Source: Roseobacter sp.
GTDB lineage: Bacteria > Pseudomonadota > Alphaproteobacteria > Rhodobacterales > Rhodobacteraceae
Length of the DNA: 39,211 bases
NCBI GenBank assembly: GCA_024636495.1
Contig: JAGXGZ010000077.1
Span: 1 to 39,211, forward strand
Reading direction: 5' to 3'
The translations under genes and the position numbers were made by a program. Under the pieces are notes generated by a model that made no database searches, had not been told where the DNA came from, and saw only the letters and a program-made list of their open reading frames with translations. Numbering within the stretch: the stretch's first letter is position 1; each line of letters begins with the position of its first letter. Of the stretch, positions 1 to 7,564 are shown piece by piece.

Positions 1-665
1 TGACTTACGTCCCGGAATGCAGGGTTTTGTGCCCTTGTCTATAAGGGCTTCGCGGAACCAGTCAGCATCATACCCTTTGTCAGCAAGGAGCCAATCAGCC
101 TCCGGCAGGCCATTCATCAAGGCGGCAGCGCCAGTATAATCGCTGACTTGCCCTGCTGTGATAAGAAACGGATGGGTCGTCCGATGGTGTCTGTGATCGC
201 GTGCAGTTTGGTATTCATGCTGCCTTTGGTCAGTCCCCGTCTTGGGCCATTGGCTTCGCGCAATGCCCTGCCGGGCAACGGATCAGGCGTCCTTTCCCCC
301 CTTTTCAACCGTAGGCTGGACGCCGTACGATGTGCTTTGTCCCCCTCATCGCTGTAAGCAGCGATTGCCGGGCAATGGGTAGGTGGCATCAATTGAGATG
401 GTCTTTTGTCCGGGGCTTGTTCGGCCAGTCCCATCATGATCCGAGCGAACACGCCCATATCACTCCAGCGCTTCCAGCGATTATACCGTGTCTGCGGCGG
501 CCCATACTCGACAGGCGCATCACACCAGCGCAACCCATTACGATTGATGAAGATAACGCCACTCCGAACACGACGGCCATCCACGCCAGCACGACCTCGG
601 CTCTTTCGAAACTACGGCCGCAGTCGCTGCATCTGCGCCTCAGTCAGCCCATACAAATTGCTCAT
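1..665 (-). pseudogene. IS5-family transposase, broken by a stop codon, frameshifts and a small insert
   Basis: The original start is the ATG at 665, which begins MSNLYGLTEAQMQRLRP, the normal N-terminus of this transposase group. Codon 18 is TAG (612-614) where the family has Tyr. The frame then continues through the recognisable stretch INRNGLRWCDAPVEYGPP. One base is missing near 400-405 (DKKT expected), about 40 foreign bases follow the TAC of the DATY motif, and a further base is missing near 165-170, where GRPIRFFITAGQ is expected. With that base restored the frame reads on to WLLADKGYDADWFREAL and PCIPGRKS at the window edge, so the DDE domain was once complete. Several independent lesions mean it cannot make an active transposase. 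Confidence 0.9.
348..376. repeat. Two back-to-back perfect hairpins inside the transposase pseudogene
   Basis: ATCGCTG-TAAG-CAGCGAT (348-365) is a 7-bp stem with a 4-base loop. It shares two bases with ATTGCC-G-GGCAAT (364-376), a 6-bp stem with a 1-base loop. The pair lies in the roughly 40 bases that interrupt the conserved DATYLKAHRT region of the transposase, so it looks like a small palindromic insertion and not part of the IS. No family name can be given from this sequence alone. Confidence 0.6.
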
Positions 666-780
666 GATATCCCCCGACAACCGGGGATCGTGAAACATGG
701 CGACGCGACAAGCTCAACCAGTTCATGGGTCCTGACCCTAGAGCAATGGCCCCCACCGTGCGACAGGGACCACCCTTTTC

Positions 781-1416
781 TTATGGCAGCTTCATCTCGC
801 TGTAATCACCACGAACATAAAGCGTGATCGTGACATTCTGCCCATCGCGGTTGCGCCAAAACCAGCCGTGATTGCCCGTGAAGGCGGCGGTCAGCACGCC
901 TTCATCACCCGGAACGGCGCGGCCCTTTTCGTAGCTGATGTTCTCGCCGCCACCGTCGCCGTGGAGATCGAAATTTACTACGCCATTCTCGGCAACCCAT
1001 AGAAACTCGGCCTCTGCGCCTTCTTCCATGACCAGCTTGACCTCAATGCCTTCTCCGGGCGTCAGCGTGACGCTGTATTGATCCGTCCATTCCGGCTCGG
1101 TCGTTTGGGCATAGGCCGCACCGACAAAGAAGCTGAAGAACCCGCCGCCGAGACTGGATTGTTCTTCGACCGTCCCGGTGTTCTGAAGCTCCAGCAGGCG
1201 GTCGGCTTCAGCCTCTTCGGAAAGCTGGACCTTGATCTCGCCCATTTCCGCAAGCCCGACAGCCTTGCCTATGCCGGTTGGATCAATCCCGTATTCCGAG
1301 GGTAGGACGATGGTTACGAGGATCACGACAGCCGCGACGGCGGCGATTATTGTGGATTTGATCAGCTGCGCCGAGGTTGGCAGTTCGTCGATGTTCGGTT
1401 TGTTTCCGTTGTGCAT
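781..1416 (-). CDS. Transmembrane anchor protein with beta-rich periplasmic domain (HupE-associated)
   Basis: The product is 211 aa. A short cytoplasmic N-terminus is followed by one membrane helix at about residues 19-39. Then comes a linker, a second hydrophobic Gly/Phe/Ala-rich patch at about 90-104, and a C-terminal domain of about 105 residues rich in beta-forming residues, with HGDGGGEN and GNHGWFWRNRDGQ motifs. Proteins of this type are usually annotated only as 'transmembrane anchor protein' and are found beside HupE-like permeases in Rhodobacterales (recalled association). The start has a good AGGAGA ribosome site. It is the last gene of the leftward metal set, 20 bases after HupE. 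A role as a periplasmic partner of the permease is an inference; no catalytic motif is visible. Confidence 0.8.
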   Translation of the reverse strand: MHNGNKPNIDELPTSAQLIKSTIIAAVAAVVILVTIVLPSEYGIDPTGIGKAVGLAEMGEIKVQLSEEAEADRLLELQNTGTVEEQSSLGGGFFSFFVGAAYAQTTEPEWTDQYSVTLTPGEGIEVKLVMEEGAEAEFLWVAENGVVNFDLHGDGGGENISYEKGRAVPGDEGVLTAAFTGNHGWFWRNRDGQNVTITLYVRGDYSEMKLP

Positions 1417-1436
1417 TTTCTTGTTCTCCTAAGGGA

Positions 1437-2171
1437 TCAGGCGACGAAGTAGCCGGTCATCTGATATCCGATCAGAATGAAACCGGCCGACATCATTGCG
1501 ACGTTTGCGGTGTAAGCGTGTTTCCAGAAGCCGGTGGTCTTGCGCCAATAGCCCATGACAATCAGGATCATAGCGAGGGCGACCAGCTGACCGATCTCGA
1601 CGCCGACATTGAAGGCCAACAGGTTCGGGATCAGGCCGTCTTGTGCGATGTCATACTCCAGGATCTTGGTTGCCAGACCAAGCCCGTGGAAAAAGCCAAA
1701 GATTAGCGTCGCGGCCTTGGTGTCGGGCTGGAACCCGAACCAACGCTGGTAAGCGCCCAGATTGTCGAGGGCCTTGTAGACCACCGAAAGCCCGATGATG
1801 GCATCGATCAGATAGGCGCTGACGTTCCAGCCGAAATAGACCCCGGCCAGCATGGTGGTGGAATGACCGATGGCGAAGAGGCTGACATAGATGGCGACAT
1901 GCTTCATCTTGTAGAGGAAGAAGACGACGCCAAAGAGGAACAGCAGGTGGTCGTAGCCGGTGACCATGTGCTTGGCCCCCAAATACATGAAGGGGATCAG
2001 CTTCATGCCGCTGACCTCTTGGATATAGCCCTTGTCGCCTTCGGTGACGGCGTGGGCATAGGCCGTGGTCGCAAAGGCGAGTAAAGCCAGCAGGACCATT
2101 GCCATGAGGATCAGGGACTGCCGCAAAGGATGCGACAGATGCCCCGATCCGTAGGGTCGGTTTTGTATCAT
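1437..2171 (-). CDS. hupE: HupE/UreJ-family metal permease
   Basis: The product is 244 aa from the ATG at 2171. A GTG at 2210 would add 13 residues, but the ATG follows GCGGAAA at better spacing. A signal-like helix ends in TTAYAHA, so the mature protein would begin with a His, as in HupE proteins. The family His/Asp motif is visible as KHMVTGYDHLLFLFG, with further conserved segments GHSTTMLAGVYFG and FGFFHGLGLA, and about six to seven membrane helices. HupE/UreJ proteins carry nickel, and probably cobalt, into the cell. There is no hydrogenase or urease gene in the window, so the metal is probably for something else or the role is sensing or buffering. The gene lies between a His-rich exported protein and an anchored periplasmic protein. 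Confidence 0.9.
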   Translation of the reverse strand: MIQNRPYGSGHLSHPLRQSLILMAMVLLALLAFATTAYAHAVTEGDKGYIQEVSGMKLIPFMYLGAKHMVTGYDHLLFLFGVVFFLYKMKHVAIYVSLFAIGHSTTMLAGVYFGWNVSAYLIDAIIGLSVVYKALDNLGAYQRWFGFQPDTKAATLIFGFFHGLGLATKILEYDIAQDGLIPNLLAFNVGVEIGQLVALAMILIVMGYWRKTTGFWKHAYTANVAMMSAGFILIGYQMTGYFVA

Positions 2172-2225
2172 TGTGATTTTCCGCTTTGTGAAAGTGTAAG
2201 ACGGCAGCACCCAAAGGGCGCAGCC

Positions 2226-2585
2226 TCACATGCGCGGAGGTCGGTCCAGATCGAAGCCCCTGCGATCCGGCATGGCATAACTGGCCAATGCCCAGTTCGT
2301 TCGTGTCGGTTGGACCATGCCCGATGATGCGCGAGGCGGCAGGAATGCGATGTTATGGTCGTGGTCTGCTACATCGTGGGCGTGTCCGTGATAGGCATGC
2401 ATCACATCAACGATGTCTTCGTGGGCATGGCCATGATCCGCGATCTCGGCGTGATGCTCAGTCACGATCTTTGCCAGATCGGTGATATCGTGAGAGACTA
2501 TACGGGAGTTGGACGACGAGATCATGCCCAACGTCAAAGCGATGGTCAGCACAATTCTCAAATAGCCGGTAACTATCCGTGTCAT
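2226..2585 (-). CDS. Small exported histidine-rich protein, likely metal binding
   Basis: The product is 119 aa with an N-terminal hydrophobic signal (about residues 8-22). A His/Asp-rich block follows at about 43-78, built from repeats such as HHAEIADHGHAHED and YHGHAHDVADHDH, then a basic, Pro-containing tail. No enzyme domain is visible. The ribosome site GGAAAAGAG precedes the ATG. It is the first gene of the leftward metal set and starts 65 bases from the divergent CsoR-type regulator gene. The likely role is to bind Ni, Co, Zn or Cu in the periplasm and pass it to, or keep it from, the HupE permease; this is inferred from composition and position. Confidence 0.75.
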   Translation of the reverse strand: MTRIVTGYLRIVLTIALTLGMISSSNSRIVSHDITDLAKIVTEHHAEIADHGHAHEDIVDVMHAYHGHAHDVADHDHNIAFLPPRASSGMVQPTRTNWALASYAMPDRRGFDLDRPPRM

Positions 2586-2623
2586 TCTACTCTTTTCCGC
2601 AGGTCTTGGCCCACTTGCCTCAT

Positions 2624-2636
2624 CCCCCCTAGGGGG
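2624..2636. promoter_or_regulatory. GC-tract palindrome, candidate operator for the CsoR/RcnR-type regulator
   Basis: CCCCCCTAGGGGG contains the perfect 12-bp palindrome CCCCCTAGGGGG (2625-2636), flanked by AT and TTAC. CsoR, RcnR, DmeR and InrS operators are typically G/C tracts flanked by AT-rich inverted repeats. The site is in the only gap between the divergent metal genes, 13 bases before the regulator ATG. Autoregulation and control of both directions is the natural reading, but is inferred. Confidence 0.6.
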
Positions 2637-2649
2637 TTACCAGTCTGAT

Positions 2650-2922
2650 ATGACAGATCATGCACCTCATGCAACCCATCCGGCAATCGTCAAGCGGCTG
2701 AAACGTGCCAACGGGCACTTGATGAGCGTTATCAAGATGATCGAAGACGCGCAGCCCTGCACGGACATCGCGCAGCAATTGCATGCTGTGGAAAAGGCGG
2801 TTCAACAGGCGAAACGCACGCTGATCCAAGACCATATCGACCATTGCCTCGATAACGCTCTGACCGGCTCCACCGACCCCGTCGTTGCCGCTGAGTTCAA
2901 GGCGATCACAAAGTATCTTTGA
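2650..2922 (+). CDS. CsoR/RcnR/FrmR-family metal-sensing repressor
   Basis: The product is 90 aa, the normal length for this all-helical DUF156 family. The core ligands are readable: Cys37 (AQPCTDI), His62 and Cys66 (QDHIDHC). That Cys-His-Cys set is the one of copper sensor CsoR and nickel sensor InrS, not the His/His/Cys set of RcnR or the Cys/His pair of FrmR. Extra His at 4, 7 and 10 recall the N-terminal His ligands of RcnR-type Ni/Co sensors. It is followed after 9 bases by an efflux gene and preceded by a GC-tract palindrome, as expected for an autoregulated repressor-exporter pair. Cu versus Ni/Co cannot be settled from sequence; the NreB-like and HupE neighbours favour Ni/Co. Confidence 0.88.
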   Translation: MTDHAPHATHPAIVKRLKRANGHLMSVIKMIEDAQPCTDIAQQLHAVEKAVQQAKRTLIQDHIDHCLDNALTGSTDPVVAAEFKAITKYL

Positions 2923-2931
2923 AGGATTACC

Positions 2932-4248
2932 ATGCTCTCCGTTCTAGCCGACCGCACTTACCGTCACCTGTTTCTGGCACAAATCGTGGCACTGCTTGGC
3001 ACCGGGCTTGCGACCATCGCTTTAGGGCTTTTGGCCTACGATCTATCCGGTGAACGGGCCGGTCTGGTCCTGGGCACGATCTTCACGATCAAGATGGTGG
3101 CCTATGTCGGTATCGCGCCCATCGCCGGGGCCTTCGCCAACCGCTGGCCGCGCCGAACAATGCTGGTCAGTCTCGATCTGATCCGGGCCGCTGTGGCGCT
3201 TTGTCTGCCCTTCGTGACCGAGGTCTGGCAGGCCTACATCTTGATCTTTGTGCTGCAATCCGCGTCTGCCGCCTTCACGCCAACGTTTCAGGCGACGATC
3301 CCTGACATCCTGCCCGAAGAAGACCGCTACACCCGAGCCTTGTCGCTGTCGCGGCTTGCCTATGACCTTGAGAATATCATCAGCCCGATGCTGGCTGCCA
3401 TCCTCCTGGCCTTCGTCAGCTATCACGCATTGTTTGTCGGCACCGTGATCGGTTTTCTCGGGTCGGCTTTGCTTGTGGTCTCGGTCCTGCTGCCCAGTCC
3501 GCAACCTACAGCGCCAAGGGGTATCTATGACCGTACCACACGCGGTATGCGGATATACCTCGCCACTCCTCGCCTGCGGGGGCTTTTGTCGCTCAACCTC
3601 GCCGCAGCCGCGGCGGGCGCGATGGTGCTGGTGAATACTGTGGTTCTGGTTCGCTCCGATCTGGGCCTTGGCGATGCGCAGGTGGCCATCGCTCTTGGCG
3701 CTTTCGGCGGCGGTTCAATGTTGGCAGCCCTGCTGCTGCCCCGACTTCTGAACCATCGCCCCGACCGCCCCGTGATGATCGGCGGAGCCGTGGTGTTGGT
3801 CGTTGCTCTTTTGAGTCTGTCTTTGATGTCGCTCACCTACGATACACAATGGTGCCCGCTTCTCGCAGGTTGGGTGATCATCGGGATTGGTTATTCTGTC
3901 GTGCTGACCCCATCAGGACGGCTGCTCAAGCGGTCCGCACACGCAGAGGATCGACCTGCCGTCTATGCTGCCCAGTTCGCCCTGTCACACGCATGCTGGC
4001 TCGTGACATACCCGCTCGCAGGTTGGCTGATCACCGTGGCCGGTCCGACAACGGCGTTTGCTGTCCTCGCATTGCTCGCGGGCATTGGATTGGTCAGTGG
4101 CATCGCTTTGTGGCCGCAAGAGGATAGCGGGTCAGTGCCGCATTCACATGACGATCTTCCAATTGATCACCCGCATGTGCAGGATGGCCGATCCCACAGC
4201 CATCCGATTGTCATAGACGACTGTCATCAGCGCTGGCCAAGAGTGTAA
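2932..4248 (+). CDS. MFS metal exporter, NreB-like, with His-rich C-terminal tail
   Basis: The product is 438 aa with about 12 membrane helices and the MFS loop GAFANRWPRRT after the second helix. The last roughly 35 residues are cytoplasmic and His-rich (HSHDDLPIDHPH, RSHSHP, DDCHQ), a feature of the nickel exporter NreB. The gene starts at a good AAGGATTACC-ATG, 9 bases after the CsoR-type repressor gene, so the two form an operon. The inferred role is proton-driven export of Ni or Co when the repressor is released. The substrate is deduced from the tail and the regulator type; an unrelated MFS drug exporter is less likely. Confidence 0.8.
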   Translation: MLSVLADRTYRHLFLAQIVALLGTGLATIALGLLAYDLSGERAGLVLGTIFTIKMVAYVGIAPIAGAFANRWPRRTMLVSLDLIRAAVALCLPFVTEVWQAYILIFVLQSASAAFTPTFQATIPDILPEEDRYTRALSLSRLAYDLENIISPMLAAILLAFVSYHALFVGTVIGFLGSALLVVSVLLPSPQPTAPRGIYDRTTRGMRIYLATPRLRGLLSLNLAAAAAGAMVLVNTVVLVRSDLGLGDAQVAIALGAFGGGSMLAALLLPRLLNHRPDRPVMIGGAVVLVVALLSLSLMSLTYDTQWCPLLAGWVIIGIGYSVVLTPSGRLLKRSAHAEDRPAVYAAQFALSHACWLVTYPLAGWLITVAGPTTAFAVLALLAGIGLVSGIALWPQEDSGSVPHSHDDLPIDHPHVQDGRSHSHPIVIDDCHQRWPRV

Positions 4249-4441
4249 TTTCCAAAAAACGGCCATCGCAAGGCGACCAGTTAACGGTAACACAGTTCGC
4301 AGTGCGGCCGCTCGCCCTCCGGTTTACGGCTTCGGCTCCAGTCGGAATGTCGGGTGCTGCGTGATGATGTTCGCGTGGCATGGTGTCGGAACCTTTCTGG
4401 TTCTGTCGCAGCTTCACGCCTCCGGCGGATGGAAGCTCAAG

Positions 4442-5755
4442 TCACCTTTGATGGTGGTCGTGATCGGCTTCTCTGACTGGATTACGCGCGAGGAACACCC
4501 CCACGAACAAGAACACCAGCGCCATGCCGACGAGGCCGACCCCGACGATCAGCGGGTCAGACCGCCACTTCATCGCGGCGAAGGCTGCCAGCACCACGGT
4601 ATCGAGCGCGATGGCCGTCAGCAGCACCCAGCCCCGCGCGCTGATCTCCGCGCGCAGATGCCGGAAAACGCCCAAGTGGATGATGATGTCCATCACAAGG
4701 TAGAAAAAGGCCCCAAGCGAAGCGATCCGGCTGAGGTCGAAGAAGACCGTCAGGAAACCTGCGATCACGACAGTGTAAACCAGTGTATGGTCCTTGATCG
4801 TGCCCGGCATCCCGAAATGGCTGTGGGGGATCATCTTCATGTCGGTCAGCATCGCCAGCATCCGCGACACTGCGAACACGCTGGCGATCAGACCCGACGC
4901 CGTGGCGGCCAGTGCCAGCGCCACCGTCAGGTAAAAGCCGGTCTGACCCAGAGCGGGCTGGGCTGCTTCAGCAAGCGCGTAGTCTTTCGCCGCCACGATG
5001 CGGTCGAGCGGCAGGTTGGAGCCGACCGCGAAGGCGACAAGCAGATAGACGACCACGCAGATCGCAATGGACAGGACAATGGCCCGCCCCACGTTTTGAT
5101 GTGGCTTGGTAATCTCGGCACCGCTGTTGGTGATCGTGGTAAAGCCCTTGAAAGCAAGGATCGACAGCGCGACCGATGCCACGAAGCCGGTGGCCCCAGC
5201 GTCTCCACCCGTCGCCTCGAACGAGATGCCGCTGGCCCAAAGCGCGGAAACACCGAACAGCGCGATGCCGCCCACCTTAAGCACGGCCATGACGATGGAA
5301 ACCAGCCCGACTGAGCGGGTACCGGAGGCATTCACGAGATAGGCGAAGACGATCAGCCCGACGCCCAGAACCGGAACAAGAATACTGTCGGCATCACCGC
5401 CGAACGCCCGCAGCGTGTAAGTGCCGAAGGTGCGCGCGACGAGACTTTCGTTGATGACCATCGACAGCGCCATAAGGAGCGAGGCGCCCGCCGCCACTGT
5501 TGTTGGCCCGTAGGCCTTCTTGAGGATCATCGCGATGCCGCCCGCCGACGGATAGGCGTTCGACATCTTGATATACGAATAGGCACTGAACGCGGTCACG
5601 ATGGCACCTACGACGAACGAGAGCGGAAAGAGCAGCCCGGCAAGTTCGGCGATCTGCCCGGTTAGCGCGAAGATGCCCGCGCCGATCATCACGCCGGTGC
5701 CCATGGCCACCGCGCCCGGCAGGGTTATGCTGTTTTTCTTGTAGGCATCCGCCAT
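4442..5755 (-). CDS. APC-family amino acid/polyamine-type permease
   Basis: The product is 437 aa from the ATG at 5755, which follows AAGGAACTCTG. An upstream in-frame start at 5875 would lie inside the preceding gene and is rejected. There are about 12 helices. The first contains the APC signature GTGVMIGAGIF (about residues 18-28), the unwound substrate-binding helix. A His-containing tail (ADHDHHQR) ends the protein. The start overlaps the stop of the truncated TVP38 gene as TGATG, so translation is coupled. The substrate cannot be read; DUF302 and TVP38-like neighbours give no clear hint. Confidence 0.88.
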   Translation of the reverse strand: MADAYKKNSITLPGAVAMGTGVMIGAGIFALTGQIAELAGLLFPLSFVVGAIVTAFSAYSYIKMSNAYPSAGGIAMILKKAYGPTTVAAGASLLMALSMVINESLVARTFGTYTLRAFGGDADSILVPVLGVGLIVFAYLVNASGTRSVGLVSIVMAVLKVGGIALFGVSALWASGISFEATGGDAGATGFVASVALSILAFKGFTTITNSGAEITKPHQNVGRAIVLSIAICVVVYLLVAFAVGSNLPLDRIVAAKDYALAEAAQPALGQTGFYLTVALALAATASGLIASVFAVSRMLAMLTDMKMIPHSHFGMPGTIKDHTLVYTVVIAGFLTVFFDLSRIASLGAFFYLVMDIIIHLGVFRHLRAEISARGWVLLTAIALDTVVLAAFAAMKWRSDPLIVGVGLVGMALVFLFVGVFLARNPVREADHDHHQR

Positions 5756-6129
5756 CAGAGTTCCTTTTGGGTTTTGCGTCGGGTCACTATCCAAAGCAGC
5801 GGCAATCCGGTGACCAGGCCGAACGCGATCAGCGCCCCAAGCTCTGCGTCGATCACGACCTGCACCGTCCCCCAAAGATGTCCGTAGGCAGCCCCGGCGG
5901 CCAGCGCGATCGGTGCGCTCGGGATCGGGCTTGCCACGACCGCGACGGTCATCAGCGTGACGATCACGACAGGCCCCCAGAGGCCAGCGCGCGCCACCAG
6001 CATATCTAGGCGCTCACCGTCCATCAGCCCACGCGCCTGTGTGAACACCCAAGGCACGAACTGCCATACGCCCAGCAAAGCGACCGCGAGGATCGCCAGT
6101 GCCGCGAAGATGGCGGCGCGCAAGCTCAT
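5755..6129 (-). CDS. TVP38/TMEM64 (SNARE-associated-type) membrane protein, N-terminal half only
   Basis: The product is 124 aa, about half the usual 200-240 aa of this DedA-like family. Visible are an N-terminal helix (about 7-27), the segment RAGLWGPVVIVTLMTVAVVASPIPSAPI and the glycine-rich loop AAGAAYGHLWGTV. The family sequence then stops after GALIAFGL and is replaced by the unrelated tail VTGLPLLWIVTRRKTQKEL. The gene begins 1 base after the DUF302 stop and its TGA overlaps the permease ATG. It is probably a truncated gene kept as part of the operon; a functional half-size protein is possible. Confidence 0.7.
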   Translation of the reverse strand: MSLRAAIFAALAILAVALLGVWQFVPWVFTQARGLMDGERLDMLVARAGLWGPVVIVTLMTVAVVASPIPSAPIALAAGAAYGHLWGTVQVVIDAELGALIAFGLVTGLPLLWIVTRRKTQKEL

Positions 6130-6130
6130 C

Positions 6131-6517
6131 TCAGATCGCCTTGACGGCTTTCGCCAGAAGGTCCCTGACCTCCCCTGCGACAGCTATTAATTCGGCGTTA
6201 TCGATCGCCTGCATCGACGCCACCGGGTCGATGGCGCTGACCTCGACACCGCCCTCGACCTCGCGCAGGATGACGTTACAGGGCAGCATCGCGCCGACCC
6301 GTGGCTCGATCCCGATCGCCTGATGCGCCATCTTCGGATTGCAGGCACCCAAGATGCGATAGGCTGGCATTTCGATGTCGAGCTTCTTTTTCATCGTCGC
6401 CTGAACGTCGATCTCGGTCAGCACGCCGAAGCCGTTGTTCGCAAGGGCAGTTCGGGTGCGGGCATCGATGTCGTCAAGTGTGGCGCCTTCGAACATGCGG
6501 TTTATTGTATAGCTCAC
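6131..6517 (-). CDS. DUF302-domain protein
   Basis: The product is 128 aa from a GTG at 6517, chosen because AAGGA lies at the right spacing and the sequence VSYTINR matches the usual start of these proteins. A longer frame from 6592 has no support. DUF302 spans most of the protein: FGVLTEIDVQATMKKKL, then ILGACNPKMAHQAI, then VGAMLPCNVILRE. The family has no firm enzymatic role; it is a small alpha/beta fold often found with redox or membrane proteins. It is the first gene of a tight leftward operon with TVP38-like and APC genes. A divergent SHOCT gene and an FNR-like dyad lie upstream. Confidence 0.85.
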   Translation of the reverse strand: MSYTINRMFEGATLDDIDARTRTALANNGFGVLTEIDVQATMKKKLDIEMPAYRILGACNPKMAHQAIGIEPRVGAMLPCNVILREVEGGVEVSAIDPVASMQAIDNAELIAVAGEVRDLLAKAVKAI

Positions 6518-6664
6518 TGAAAATATCCTTGTTTTGCGGGTGAAGGGCGATGAGTAGGCGAAGCACCACTGAAATCGGCTTTGCACGCCCAAATCAGCTG
6601 CGACGGTCCACAGTTAACGCCTTTGTCTCTGTGAAGCAGGCTAACGCATCTTAGTCCCGCCGCC

Positions 6665-6678
6665 ATGATGCAGATCAA
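6665..6678. promoter_or_regulatory. FNR/Crp-type dyad between DUF302 and SHOCT genes
   Basis: ATGAT-GCAG-ATCAA matches the FNR consensus TTGAT-N4-ATCAA with one mismatch. It lies 80 bases before the SHOCT gene and 148 bases before the DUF302 start, so it could serve either promoter. This is a motif match only. Confidence 0.4.
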
Positions 6679-6757
6679 TGCCTTTGCACCGTTTCCATCC
6701 TACACTGACACACGCAATGGGCGGCCAGTGTTGATGCCGTGAAAAAGGAGTAGTAGA

Positions 6758-7129
6758 ATGGAATTCAAGAATAGGGTGATTGCCCCGATGGTCGTGGGTA
6801 TACTTTACACGACAGCCACCGCTGCCATCGCACAGGTCGGAGAAATCCCAGAGCGTTTTGGCCAGTACAATCATGGACATGACATGATGTGGGGCAGCAA
6901 CCAGTGGGGAGGCTTCGGTATGGTCCTTGGGCCGATCTTTATGATCCTGATTGTCGTCGGGATCGTCGCTGCGATCATATATCTTTTGCGTCTGTTTGGT
7001 GCGGCTGGACCTGCCACCAGCAGTCACGCCGCGCATGACCGCGCCTTGGCGCTGCTGAAAGAACGCTATGCCAAAGGTGAAATCGACTCGACCGAGTTTG
7101 GCGAGCGCAAGAAGCTGCTGGCTGACTAA
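6758..7129 (+). CDS. SHOCT-domain membrane protein
   Basis: The product is 123 aa. It has an N-terminal signal or helix (about 7-25), a Met/His/Trp-rich stretch (YNHGHDMMWGSNQWGG, about 37-52) that could bind copper, a strong membrane helix (about 54-78), and a C-terminal SHOCT motif (ALALLKERYAKGEIDSTEF). SHOCT is a short oligomerisation motif common at the ends of small membrane proteins. The start has AAAAAGGAG upstream. SHOCT proteins of this shape often sit in copper-resistance regions; no copper gene is intact here. Function unknown. Confidence 0.85.
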   Translation: MEFKNRVIAPMVVGILYTTATAAIAQVGEIPERFGQYNHGHDMMWGSNQWGGFGMVLGPIFMILIVVGIVAAIIYLLRLFGAAGPATSSHAAHDRALALLKERYAKGEIDSTEFGERKKLLAD

Positions 7130-7295
7130 CCTGCTTCCCTTGTGTTGGTTCCAGCCTCGCGACACCGTGGCGATTCCTGTGATTGACGCGCGGGGCTTCA
7201 GCCTGCTGTTGCCCTGTGAAGCGCCGGGTCATACGCCTTAACCATAGAAGTGGTTTGCTATGGCAACACTTCCAACCAAGCCTTGAAAGATCAGC

Positions 7296-7538
7296 ATGAA
7301 AAGACGCCAATTCCTGACCTCGACTTCCGCAGCGATCATGACTGCGGGTGTTGTTTCACCAATGTTCAGCCAGCGTGCATCTGCGCAAGGCCATGCGTCT
7401 GGCACCATTGACGTGACGGTAGATTACACGCAAACCGACGCTGGGTTTCAGGTCAAATCCGCAGGACTGATCCGCACCGCACGCAAGATTGCCGCCGGAA
7501 AAGTGTTTGTCCCTAAATCGGTATGGGCTGGCGTCTGA
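7296..7538 (+). CDS. Short Tat-signal protein, probably truncated
   Basis: The product is 80 aa. It begins with a clear twin-arginine signal, MKRRQFLTSTSAA with a hydrophobic stretch and ASAQ cleavage site at about residue 31, but only about 50 residues of mature protein follow (TIDVTVDYTQTDAGFQVKS and on) before a TGA. Tat signals normally carry folded, cofactor-bearing enzymes, so such a short mature part suggests the 5' remnant of a larger periplasmic oxidoreductase. The family was not recognised. The next gene starts 27 bases downstream. Confidence 0.55.
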   Translation: MKRRQFLTSTSAAIMTAGVVSPMFSQRASAQGHASGTIDVTVDYTQTDAGFQVKSAGLIRTARKIAAGKVFVPKSVWAGV

Positions 7539-7564
7539 CACCACATGTAACAAGGGATAGGCTC

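Larger units (their letters stand above)
1..738 (-). mobile_element. Decayed IS5-family insertion sequence, cut by the window edge
   Basis: This is an IS5-type element read leftward that leaves the window at base 1. The outer end is probably near 738, where the minus strand begins GGGTCAGGACCC next to a possible short target duplication (CTAG, 738-741). Only this end is visible, so the terminal repeat cannot be checked against its partner. The transposase inside is broken (separate entry) and a roughly 40-base palindromic insert sits in it at about 340-377. The IS family assignment comes from the transposase protein; the exact boundary is an inference. Confidence 0.75.

Noticed and set aside
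4211..4417. 68-codon minus-strand frame with a HHH motif after the MFS gene
   Set aside because: It overlaps the end of the MFS gene on the other strand, has no ribosome site, and the rest of the protein resembles no family.
4361..5314. 317-codon plus-strand frame opposite the APC permease
   Set aside because: Composition is His/Gln/Arg/Asp-rich as expected for the antisense of a GC-rich membrane-protein gene; the permease on the other strand is certain.
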